In this document: positions 1-5,604 of the stretch, piece by piece
Layout of the letters: every line of letters starts with the position of its first letter
How positions within the stretch are numbered: the stretch's first letter is position 1
Assembly (NCBI GenBank): GCA_022545745.1
Contig: JACZQL010000123.1
Coordinates: forward strand, 1 to 5,625
From: Deltaproteobacteria bacterium
Lineage (GTDB): Bacteria; Desulfobacterota_B; Binatia; UBA9968
Reading direction: 5' to 3'
Length of the DNA stretch: 5,625 bases
Position numbers and translations under genes: made by a program
The notes under the pieces: generated by a model
Database searches by the model: none
The model's input: the letters and a program-made list of their open reading frames with translations, nothing else
Told to the model about the DNA's origin: nothing

Positions 1-191
1 GTTGCGTCTCGTTCGTCCAGGTCTGGCATCATGATGGCCATGAGGATCAGTTGCGGTTTCTCCTCGAAGGCTTTTGCGACAGCTTCCTTGCCTTGTTTGG
101 CCGTGATGACGGAATACCCCATCATCTCCATTTGCCAGGTGAGGACCTCAAGCATATCCGGATGATCTTCCACGACCAGAACTTTTCTCAT
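1..191 (-). CDS. Response regulator receiver-domain protein, C-terminus beyond window edge, phospho-acceptor Asp replaced by Ala
   Basis: The first 63 codons of a CheY/OmpR-type receiver domain are present; the rest lies left of position 1. The start begins MRKVLVVEDHPDM, the usual first beta strand followed by the acidic pocket pair (E8, D9). An AGGAG ribosome binding site sits 5 nt upstream at 197-201, which supports the ATG at 191. The strand-3 motif reads LILMAIMMPDLDE. In canonical receivers the acceptor aspartate lies about 43 residues after the second acidic-pocket residue, which here is residue 52, and residue 52 is alanine (GCC, one base from GAC). The Gly that usually follows the MPxxD turn is Glu60. 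The rest of the fold appears normal, so this may be an atypical, phosphorylation-independent receiver. Any output domain is outside the window. It starts 125 bases after the VOC stop and has its own promoter-like sequence, so it is probably a separate unit. Confidence 0.88.
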   Translation of the reverse strand, partial: MRKVLVVEDHPDMLEVLTWQMEMMGYSVITAKQGKEAVAKAFEEKPQLILMAIMMPDLDERDA

Positions 192-212
192 GAATTCTCC
201 TCTCGCGGCTGG

Positions 213-241
213 AGTTTGGCAGAGACAATTTTATCTGTCAA
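213..241 (-). promoter_or_regulatory. Candidate sigma70 promoter for the response regulator gene
   Basis: Read on the minus strand there is a perfect -35 hexamer TTGACA (236-241), a 17-base spacer and a weak -10 candidate CAAACT (213-218, three of six consensus bases). Transcription would start near 206, just before the AGGAG ribosome binding site of the receiver gene. Part of the spacer with the -35 forms a small dyad, GACA-N8-TGTC, which could be a regulator half-site pair. The -35 and the spacing are good, but the poor -10 suggests a need for an activator or a misassigned -10. Confidence 0.4.
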
Positions 242-298
242 GATTTTTTTAAGATGAACGTGTATATTTTCAGATGCTGAATTGAATTGGACATTTAC

Positions 299-312
299 TT
301 CCCCGAAGGGAG
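299..312 (-). other. Short UUCG-tetraloop hairpin after the VOC gene
   Basis: Just after the VOC stop codon, the minus-strand RNA can form a stem of UCCC against GGGA, plus one G-U pair, closed by a UUCG loop. This is a stable tetraloop, but the stem is only 4-5 bp and no U-run follows immediately. It may protect the 3' end or mark a weak stop. It is not a convincing intrinsic terminator. Confidence 0.25.
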
Positions 313-315
313 ACG

Positions 316-1449
316 CTATTTCTCAACCAACTGCATTACGTGTCCATCCGGGTCACGAACCAAAAATCCTTTCTTAAACCCGAGCTTTTTCTCAGCTATC
401 AGCACCACACCGGGAGACACAAATGCAAACTTGCCCGCAAACAGGCCTCGAGCTGCTCTGTCTGCGTCGTGGGTCACCAGTGTGGTTTGCCAGTGCACGA
501 GATCGTTGGAGCGCTCATTCGGTGGCATGGGGCGGCCGTCGTGCGGTGTCAAGTATTCCAGAAATTCGATGGCAGGACCTCTAACAGCCCGCAAAGAGGT
601 GATTCGTATCCTGGCGCCGAAGACGTTGTTTAAATGCTCCTGCTCGGTCCCATAGTTCTCGCTCGTCCCGGCCACTTTCAGCCCCAGAGAGTCTTTGTAG
701 AACTTCAGGCTATTCTCGGTGTCACCCACCACGATCGCTGTATGGTCTATGCCCAGAAACAGCTTGTTGGTGGTTTGATGCCACTTGGGATCGCCTTTAT
801 CAGGGGGAAACTGCAGGACCTCGAGCGGGTGTCCGTCTGGATCTTTAAAGTAAAATGCCCGAATGCCTGCCGCGTTTTTGTTCCAATCGGGCAAAAGCTG
901 AGGCGCAGTGGACACATGGACCACATGGTTTTGGCGTAGCCACTGATAGGCTCGATCCATGTCGTTGACGATAATGGCTATGTGTTGGAACCACCGGTCA
1001 TGGCTGCGCGAGTCTGCGGGGACCGGCCGTCCCTTGGGTGTGAGGTATTCAGTCAACTCGATAAACTCGTCACCGAGCTTCATGCGCACAACCCTTATCC
1101 GCAGGCCGAAGACACCCAGCAGGTGCTCATAGGCCGTTCCGTAAACCTCCACGTCCGATACCTTCTCGAACGGCAAAACCTCAGAATAAAACTCAACGGA
1201 CCGATCCATGTCTGACACTGTCATGCCTATGGCATCAACAGCCCTGACCGGTTTCTCGGTGACCGGCTGTGCCAGGACAAGTGGTAACCGAAGGCCGGGC
1301 GCGAGCAAAAGCCAGAGAATTAAAGGCAGGGACACAGGTACCGAGTGGCGTAAGCGTGTAAGGAACCTGGCTCTCTCCCCATGTCCGCAGGTGTGTGCGA
1401 GGCATGTCTTGCGCAACGTCGTGACCTGTTTATGATGATCTATGATCAT
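316..1449 (-). CDS. Exported two-domain VOC-family (glyoxalase/bleomycin-resistance/dioxygenase fold) protein
   Basis: The 377-residue product holds two VOC domains, roughly residues 69-215 and 230-377, each made of two beta-alpha-beta-beta-beta modules. The halves are clear duplicates: EHLLGVFGLRIR (108-119) matches EHLNNVFGARIR (271-282), and EYLTPKGRP (134-142) matches EYLTPHDGRP (298-307). Both end in a DPDGH motif (203-207, 366-370). A basic stretch and hydrophobic core at about 37-60, ending LVLA-QP, indicate a Sec signal peptide, so the protein probably works in the periplasm or outside the membrane. The n-region is unusually long and the ribosome binding site before ATG 1449 is weak (AAGAAG about 10 nt upstream), so the true start may lie downstream at a non-ATG codon. 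Family metal ligands are incomplete: domain 1 has Ala73 where His is usual but keeps His156 and Glu210; domain 2 keeps His236 but has Trp320 (with His319 beside it) and Gln373 instead of Glu. It is the last gene of the run. Substrate and reaction are unknown; dioxygenase, lyase and binding roles all occur in this superfamily. Confidence 0.85.
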   Translation of the reverse strand: MIIDHHKQVTTLRKTCLAHTCGHGERARFLTRLRHSVPVSLPLILWLLLAPGLRLPLVLAQPVTEKPVRAVDAIGMTVSDMDRSVEFYSEVLPFEKVSDVEVYGTAYEHLLGVFGLRIRVVRMKLGDEFIELTEYLTPKGRPVPADSRSHDRWFQHIAIIVNDMDRAYQWLRQNHVVHVSTAPQLLPDWNKNAAGIRAFYFKDPDGHPLEVLQFPPDKGDPKWHQTTNKLFLGIDHTAIVVGDTENSLKFYKDSLGLKVAGTSENYGTEQEHLNNVFGARIRITSLRAVRGPAIEFLEYLTPHDGRPMPPNERSNDLVHWQTTLVTHDADRAARGLFAGKFAFVSPGVVLIAEKKLGFKKGFLVRDPDGHVMQLVEK

Positions 1450-1468
1450 TGTAGGGTTTCTTCTTGCC

Positions 1469-1493
1469 GTCCTCCCCCCTCAAGGGGGAGGAC
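1469..1493. repeat. Perfect 10-bp inverted repeat (hairpin) between the GMC and VOC genes
   Basis: The arms GTCCTCCCCC (1469-1478) and GGGGGAGGAC (1484-1493) are exactly complementary around a 5-base loop. The stem is very GC-rich and sits 22 bases after the GMC stop and 19 bases before the annotated VOC start. No T-run follows on either strand, so it is not a typical intrinsic terminator. It may be a REP-like intergenic repeat or an mRNA-stabilising/processing element that makes expression of the upstream genes differ from that of VOC. Confidence 0.75.
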
Positions 1494-1515
1494 GCTCAAA
1501 GGAAACGGCTCCTCA

Positions 1516-3063
1516 CTAACCAAGTCTTTCCAGCAAGTGATCCCCTACCCGTATGGCGTTGGCCATGGCCGTCAATGAGGGATTGACCGCACCAATGCTC
1601 ACGAAGAAACTGGTGTCCACCACGTACAGGTTGTCCACTTCGTGCGCCTTGCAGTTGACATCAAGCACGGAGGTCTTCGGGTTGGTCCCGAAGCGGCAGG
1701 TCCCTGCCTGGTGTCCAACTCCGGCAATGGGAATCGTCTTGCCAAAATACAGGCTGTTCGGGATCAGGTGGTCGTGACAGTCGATATGCCTCAGCATCGA
1801 TTTTAGCTTTTTTAGCAGGCGCCGCGCCGGTTCCTGATTATTAAAGGTATAGTGGAGTCGGATCTCCCCCTTCGAATTTACCGTGACCCGGTTGTTTGGA
1901 TCGGGAAGGTCCTCCGTGGTGAGCCAGAAATCAATGGCATTTTTCGCCATGATATCAAGGGTTATTCCGGGGGCAAAACGGGGCGCGTCTTCTCTGAACA
2001 TGGGGCCCATAGACTTGCCGATCATTTGAATGTTTCCCACGGGATAGTCGAAATCGTCCATCTTGAAGTAGAAATCATTGATGCTCAGGGTCTTCTGAAA
2101 TCGAGTGGTATTTTCACGCAGCGAGACCGCCACCATCGCCGAGCTGTTGTGAAACATGTAGTTTCGCCCGACCTGGTCGGACCCGTTGGCGAGACCATGG
2201 GGATGCTTGTCGTTCGCCGACAAGAGTAAGATGCGTGCGGAGTTGGCCGCGCCGGCTGAGAGCACAACGATGTCCCCCGAATAGGTTTCCGTCACACCGC
2301 CGTGCCGCACCACCACCTCGCTCACCTCGCGCCCTGACGGACTGGTGTTGAGTTGGGTGACTTCGGCATTGGTCACCAACGTGACGTTAGGGTGCTCCAG
2401 TGCGGGTCGCACACAGATCACTTCAGCATCAGCCTTGGCGTGCACAAGGCAAGGGTAGCCGTCACAGGTGTTACATTTGATGCAGGTGCTTTTGTTGCGA
2501 TATTGTTCGTCCAGCATGATGCCGGTAGGTGCATAAGAGGGGTGGTAGCCGACCCTGGTCAGGTTGTCGACTAGGGCCTGAATACAGGGCTCATGGGATA
2601 CGGGCGGGAACGGATAAGGGGCGCTGGCCGGTGGATCGGTGGGATCGGACCCTCTAAGACCGTGCACCTGATAGAGATTCTCTGTTTTGGTGTAATAGGG
2701 TTCAAGGTCCTCGTATGAGATCGGCCAGGCAGGGGATATCCCGTCGTGATGTTTGAGTTCGCCGAAATCCTCTTTGCGCATGCGGAAGAGGGCCGCGCCA
2801 TATACCTTGGTTGCCCCCCCTACGAAGTAATGGACACCTGGCTGGAAGGGTTTGCCTTTGCCGTCATACCAGGTGTCTTTGGAGGTGTAACGGCCTTTGG
2901 CAAAGACCTCTTCCGCGTCCCAATTCTCCTTTTCTCTGGGAAGATAATCGCCTCGCTCGAGCAGGAGAATCTTCTTGCCGCTGGGGGCTAGATGATAAGC
3001 AAGCGTTCCACCTCCGGCCCCGGTGCCAACGATGATTACGTCAAAATGGTTTCCTTGAGCCAT
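1516..3063 (-). CDS. GMC-family FAD-dependent oxidoreductase
   Basis: The 515-residue protein is full length for the bacterial glucose-methanol-choline oxidoreductase family, flavoenzymes that oxidise alcohols, sugars or related hydroxyl groups. The N-terminal FAD-binding fold shows VIIVGTGAGGG (9-19), with Glu36 at the end of strand 2 expected to bind the ribose. The second family motif appears as GGATKVYGAALFRMR (82-96). The C-terminal domain carries the expected catalytic pair: His451 in GHQAGTCRFG and Asn494 in VNPSLTAMANA. A cysteine cluster, C194-x2-C197-x2-C200-x4-C205, lies in the middle and could bind metal or form disulfides. There is no signal peptide or membrane segment, so it is probably cytosolic, or attached through a partner. 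An AAGGAGG ribosome binding site (3071-3077), 7 nt from the ATG, supports the start. This site immediately follows the DoxX stop, so translation is likely coupled. The electron acceptor and substrate cannot be read from the sequence. Confidence 0.93.
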   Translation of the reverse strand: MAQGNHFDVIIVGTGAGGGTLAYHLAPSGKKILLLERGDYLPREKENWDAEEVFAKGRYTSKDTWYDGKGKPFQPGVHYFVGGATKVYGAALFRMRKEDFGELKHHDGISPAWPISYEDLEPYYTKTENLYQVHGLRGSDPTDPPASAPYPFPPVSHEPCIQALVDNLTRVGYHPSYAPTGIMLDEQYRNKSTCIKCNTCDGYPCLVHAKADAEVICVRPALEHPNVTLVTNAEVTQLNTSPSGREVSEVVVRHGGVTETYSGDIVVLSAGAANSARILLLSANDKHPHGLANGSDQVGRNYMFHNSSAMVAVSLRENTTRFQKTLSINDFYFKMDDFDYPVGNIQMIGKSMGPMFREDAPRFAPGITLDIMAKNAIDFWLTTEDLPDPNNRVTVNSKGEIRLHYTFNNQEPARRLLKKLKSMLRHIDCHDHLIPNSLYFGKTIPIAGVGHQAGTCRFGTNPKTSVLDVNCKAHEVDNLYVVDTSFFVSIGAVNPSLTAMANAIRVGDHLLERLG

Positions 3064-3078
3064 TTGGGTTCCTCCTTA

Positions 3079-3570
3079 TTATTGGTTTTTTGATGTTTCT
3101 CCCAGGTTTCCAAGTCCGAGCCTGCGTGCGAGAAAGCAGTCGATGCTAACTTTACCTGGTCCTGAAAACACCAGCCAGACGAAAATTATCAACAACAGCA
3201 CTTCGGGTAGATACAGAAAATCGCCCAAAGTGTGCACGGTTTTGAGTTGAGCCGTCAGGATGGCCACGAGCATGATGAACGCCAGCGGGGCTGAAAAGAT
3301 GCGGGTGGCGAACCCGAGGATGAGGCAGATTCCGCCGATAAACTCGATCGATGCCGTAACCAATGCGTTCAGGTAAGGCAAGGGGATGCCCAACTGAACG
3401 AAGTACTCAGCGAGTTCGTCAAATTTGACGAAAAGCTTTCCTCTGCCTGACTCGAAGAAGAACAGACCAACGGAGAGTCGGACGAGCAAGATCGGAATCC
3501 AGTCCGATTGATTCAGGCACTTCAGGAGGTCTGCGGTCAATTGATAGCTTTTTGAACGATTAGCAATCAT
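3079..3570 (-). CDS. DoxX-family integral membrane protein
   Basis: The 163-residue protein has four predicted membrane segments at about 24-40, 67-88, 91-109 and 120-137, the length and topology of the DoxX family. Typical family features include the RLSVGLFFFESGRGKL stretch after the first segment start (31-46), a buried Glu76 in the second helix (SIEFIGG), and the terminal GPGKVSID motif (137-144). DoxX relatives are linked to thiol and redox homeostasis; in Mycobacterium tuberculosis a DoxX protein associates with SodA and a thiosulfate sulfurtransferase. Here it lies directly upstream of the GMC enzyme, so it may serve as its membrane partner or quinone link (inference). An unusually strong AGGAGGAGGA ribosome binding site (3578-3587) precedes the ATG. 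It starts 25 bases after the transporter fragment and ends 15 bases before the GMC gene. The biochemical role of this individual protein is unknown. Confidence 0.9.
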   Translation of the reverse strand: MIANRSKSYQLTADLLKCLNQSDWIPILLVRLSVGLFFFESGRGKLFVKFDELAEYFVQLGIPLPYLNALVTASIEFIGGICLILGFATRIFSAPLAFIMLVAILTAQLKTVHTLGDFLYLPEVLLLIIFVWLVFSGPGKVSIDCFLARRLGLGNLGETSKNQ

Positions 3571-3595
3571 GGTTTCTTCCTCCTCCTACCTTTTT

Positions 3596-3967
3596 TCAGG
3601 CCCCCACCAGTCCCTTCTCGACCAGACGGGGGATTGCCACAGACTGCCCGGGCTTAATCTGTGAGATCGCCATTCCAGCAAGAATAACTGCTGCCGCCGT
3701 CCATTGGGACATATCAGGTACTTCATGAAGGAGGAGGTAGGCGAAGAGGATTCCCAGGATGGGGGTCAGAGTCGACCAAGCTGAAACGATCCCTGACGAG
3801 AGCGAAGTGATAGCTCGAAACCAGGTGATCTGACCAAAGACTACTACCAGGGCAGCATACACAGTCATGACCAGCCACTTGACTATAGGCGTGGCAAGAG
3901 CTGCCAATATAATCGCCAGGATCAGGTTTCCGTATCTGAGACTAACTCTTTCACCATGGACACCCAT
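3596..3967 (-). CDS. Truncated EamA/DMT-superfamily transporter-like protein (C-terminal half only), possible gene remnant
   Basis: The 123-residue product from ATG 3967 resembles the last part of a drug/metabolite transporter. The stretch ITWFRAITSLSSGIVSAW, then TPILGILFAYLLLHE and a final AAAVILAGMAI, matches the end of the second EamA repeat (xxWFRAL, P-xL-x-LLGE and the last glycine-rich helix). About four hydrophobic segments are present, whereas complete EamA transporters have ten in about 300 residues, so roughly 170-180 N-terminal residues are missing. The start is uncertain: GTG codons at 3973 and 3970 are alternatives, and AAGG 8 nt before the ATG is only a modest ribosome binding site. 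It begins 27 bases after the flavoprotein stop and shares its reading frame. It is either a deletion remnant kept within the operon, or a small four-helix protein that works as a dimer like SMR transporters. No frameshift or internal stop is seen in the remaining part. Confidence 0.6.
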   Translation of the reverse strand: MGVHGERVSLRYGNLILAIILAALATPIVKWLVMTVYAALVVVFGQITWFRAITSLSSGIVSAWSTLTPILGILFAYLLLHEVPDMSQWTAAAVILAGMAISQIKPGQSVAIPRLVEKGLVGA

Positions 3968-3994
3968 CACCACGCCTTGCCGAATCAGGCTGGG

Positions 3995-5368
3995 TCAATT
4001 AAGCGGCTTGAGATCACCCAGCATAGTGGGGATGAGCTCCGTCACGGTGGGGTGGATGTGCATTGCACGCTGGATCACCGTGTAGGGTGCTTTGGCGTAC
4101 ATGACATCCAGAATAGAATGGATAGCCTCGTCGGCCTCGACACCCAAGATAGCCGCGCCCAGTATCTCTTTGGTCTCGGCGTCCACCATGATTTTCATGA
4201 ACCCCTGGGTTTCACCTTTTTCCACAGCGCGGCCAACACGCGTCATGGGCCTCTTGCCGACCAGTGCTTTTCGTCCGGACTTCCGCACCTCCGCTTCCGT
4301 CATCCCAACATGCCCAAGCGGCGGATCGATGTAGAGGTTATAAGCCAGGATACGGTCGCTGACGCGGCGGGAGTCGTTGTGCAGCAGGTTGGCGGCCACG
4401 ATCTCATAGTCGTTATATGAGGTGTGAGTGAAGGCTCCCTTCCCGTTGCAATCACCGAGGACCCAGACGCCAGGCACGTTGGTTTGAAGCTGGTCGTCCA
4501 CCACGATGTAGCCCTGCCCATCAACTTCGATGCCTGTCTTCTCCAACCCTAGATCATCTGTGTTCGGACTGCGTCCTACAGCGAGCAGCAGATGGGACCC
4601 GGTCACCTCCCTTGCGCCGCTATCGCAGTCGAGCTTGACCGTTATCTTGGCGCCGCTTTTTTCGCCAGTTATACACTCTGCGTTGAGGCGGATGTTGACT
4701 CCCTCGTTCTCCAGGATTTCCTTGACCGTTTCGGAGACGTCTTCGTCCTCGCGCTTGATCAGACGCGGCCCCCTGTCTATGATGGTAACCTCGCTGCCAA
4801 AACGCCTGTAGATCTGACCGAATTCCAGTCCAATGTAGCTTCCGCCGATAATGATCAGGTGCTCTGGGAGAAAGTCCACCTCCATCATGCCGGAGTTCGT
4901 GAGTACGTCCAAACCCTCGAAGCCGGGCGGGACCACGGCCCGGGCCCCTACATTGATGAAGATCTTATCCGCCTCCAGCATTTCCTTACCAACGCTGACG
5001 GTGTGGGGATCATCGAAGCGCGCATGACCCTGGATCACTGTGCAGTTCTCCATGTACTTAAGCCAATTAGTCACCCCCTCATTGGAGCGTCGTACTATAG
5101 CGTCCTTACGGGCCTTGACCTTCTTCATGTCTACGGTGATGGGACCGCCGATCATTACGCCGAAGTCGGCGCCACGCCTCGCCACGTGAGCGGCACGAGC
5201 GCTGGCCACCAGGGCCTTGGTAGGAATGCAGCCGGTGTTGACGCAGGTGCCGCCGAACAGCTTGCGCTCGATGATGGCCACTTTCATCCCTGCGCCGGAA
5301 AGACTCGCTGCCAATGCCGGCCCGGATTGTCCTGTGCCGATAATTATCGCATCGTATTTTGTCGCCAT
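3995..5368 (-). CDS. FAD/NAD(P)-dependent pyridine nucleotide-disulfide oxidoreductase (mercuric reductase/lipoamide dehydrogenase-like)
   Basis: The 457-residue flavoprotein is full length for class I disulfide oxidoreductases. It has the FAD-binding IIIGTGQSG (8-16), the redox-active disulfide motif C42-VNTG-C47 followed by IPTK, the NAD(P)-binding GGSYIGLE (175-182) with Asp198 after strand 2 (favouring NADH), the second FAD motif VWVLGDCNG, and the interface dimerisation domain ending HIHPTVTE, where His439 and Glu444 form the expected acid-base pair. It lacks the N-terminal heavy-metal domain and the C-terminal cysteine pair of true MerA, and no E1/E2 or mer genes are nearby, so neither mercury reduction nor an E3 role is supported. 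It probably reduces a thiol, quinone or other small oxidant in the cytosol. I start at ATG 5368 because AAGGTGG (5374-5380) lies 5 nt upstream; the GTG at 5377 would sit inside that ribosome binding site. It is the first gene of the presumed operon, with a promoter at 5421-5448. Confidence 0.92.
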   Translation of the reverse strand: MATKYDAIIIGTGQSGPALAASLSGAGMKVAIIERKLFGGTCVNTGCIPTKALVASARAAHVARRGADFGVMIGGPITVDMKKVKARKDAIVRRSNEGVTNWLKYMENCTVIQGHARFDDPHTVSVGKEMLEADKIFINVGARAVVPPGFEGLDVLTNSGMMEVDFLPEHLIIIGGSYIGLEFGQIYRRFGSEVTIIDRGPRLIKREDEDVSETVKEILENEGVNIRLNAECITGEKSGAKITVKLDCDSGAREVTGSHLLLAVGRSPNTDDLGLEKTGIEVDGQGYIVVDDQLQTNVPGVWVLGDCNGKGAFTHTSYNDYEIVAANLLHNDSRRVSDRILAYNLYIDPPLGHVGMTEAEVRKSGRKALVGKRPMTRVGRAVEKGETQGFMKIMVDAETKEILGAAILGVEADEAIHSILDVMYAKAPYTVIQRAMHIHPTVTELIPTMLGDLKPLN

Positions 5369-5373
5369 TAGAT

Positions 5374-5380
5374 CCACCTT
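5374..5380 (-). promoter_or_regulatory. Ribosome binding site fixing the flavoprotein start
   Basis: AAGGTGG on the minus strand lies 5 nt before ATG 5368. The competing in-frame GTG (5375-5377) overlaps this site and has only an A-rich run upstream, so the shorter 457-residue product is preferred. Confidence 0.6.
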
Positions 5381-5420
5381 TTTTGTTTATTAAGGATCAA
5401 AAAAATATATAACTGCCAAG

Positions 5421-5448
5421 TCTATATTTCCCTGGGTGCCTTCGTCAA
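5421..5448 (-). promoter_or_regulatory. Candidate sigma70 promoter of the five-gene operon
   Basis: On the minus strand TTGACG (5443-5448, five of six consensus bases) and TATAGA (5421-5426, four of six) are separated by 16 bases. Transcription would begin near 5414 and give a leader of about 45 bases, very AT-rich (T-run at 5399-5405 and A-run around 5379-5384), before the flavoprotein ribosome binding site. No other convincing promoter was found between the operon genes. Confidence 0.55.
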
Positions 5449-5470
5449 GGCGGTTTGGGCTCTATTATGG

Positions 5471-5496
5471 GTAACCTCGCGGCTTGCCGCGGGTAC
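5471..5496. repeat. Inverted repeat I (bulged GC-rich hairpin)
   Basis: GTA(A)CC(T)CGCGGC at 5471-5483 pairs with GCCGCGGGTAC at 5486-5496, giving about 11 pairs with two single-base bulges around a tight loop. It lies just upstream of the operon promoter. No T-run follows on either strand, so intrinsic termination is unlikely; it resembles REP-type intergenic palindromes. Confidence 0.55.
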
Positions 5497-5508
5497 AAAA
5501 CCGATGGG

Positions 5509-5555
5509 GTTTCCCCCGTGGAGTTGCGGTCCATTACTCCACAGGGGGGAGAAAC
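5509..5555. repeat. Inverted repeat II (long imperfect hairpin)
   Basis: GTTTC-CCCC-GTGGAGT (5509-5524) pairs with ACTCCAC-A-GGGGGGA-GAAAC (5536-5555) around an 11-base loop. The inner seven pairs are perfect (GTGGAGT/ACTCCAC), and the C/G run and outer GTTTC/GAAAC continue the stem across small bulges. It could be an intergenic repeat or the stem of an RNA element; no associated T-run is seen. Confidence 0.55.
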
Positions 5556-5573
5556 GGCAGCTCTTCCCTTTGG

Positions 5574-5604
5574 TCGAACACGGGGATTCAAACCCCGTGT
5601 TCGA
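5574..5604. repeat. Inverted repeat III (perfect 12-bp hairpin)
   Basis: TCGAACACGGGG (5574-5585) and CCCCGTGTTCGA (5593-5604) are exact reverse complements around a 7-base loop (ATTCAAA), with one further G-U pair possible outside. This is the strongest palindrome in the window. It lies close to the right edge, so whether it ends an upstream gene or belongs to a larger element cannot be seen. Confidence 0.75.

Noticed and set aside
1469..1493. Intrinsic terminator after the GMC gene
   Set aside because: The stem is strong, but neither strand has a T-run after it, and the next gene in the same direction starts 19 bases later.
3995..3997. Stop-codon readthrough making a flavoprotein-transporter fusion
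   Set aside because: The flavoprotein ends at its normal C-terminus (HPTVTE motif and a short tail), and a shared frame occurs by chance one time in three. No recoding signal was seen.
3956..4420. A 154-codon plus-strand frame, and other plus-strand frames at 287-655, 634-939 and 1852-2229
   Set aside because: All lie opposite well-supported minus-strand genes and their translations show no family motif.
4592..5371. A 259-codon open frame on the plus strand opposite the flavoprotein gene
   Set aside because: The minus-strand frame has every disulfide oxidoreductase motif over the same bases. The plus-strand product shows no recognisable domain and looks like a shadow of biased codon use.
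5471..5604. CRISPR array or integron attachment site
   Set aside because: The three palindromes differ in sequence and are not direct repeats with regular spacers; no attC core-site pair could be identified.
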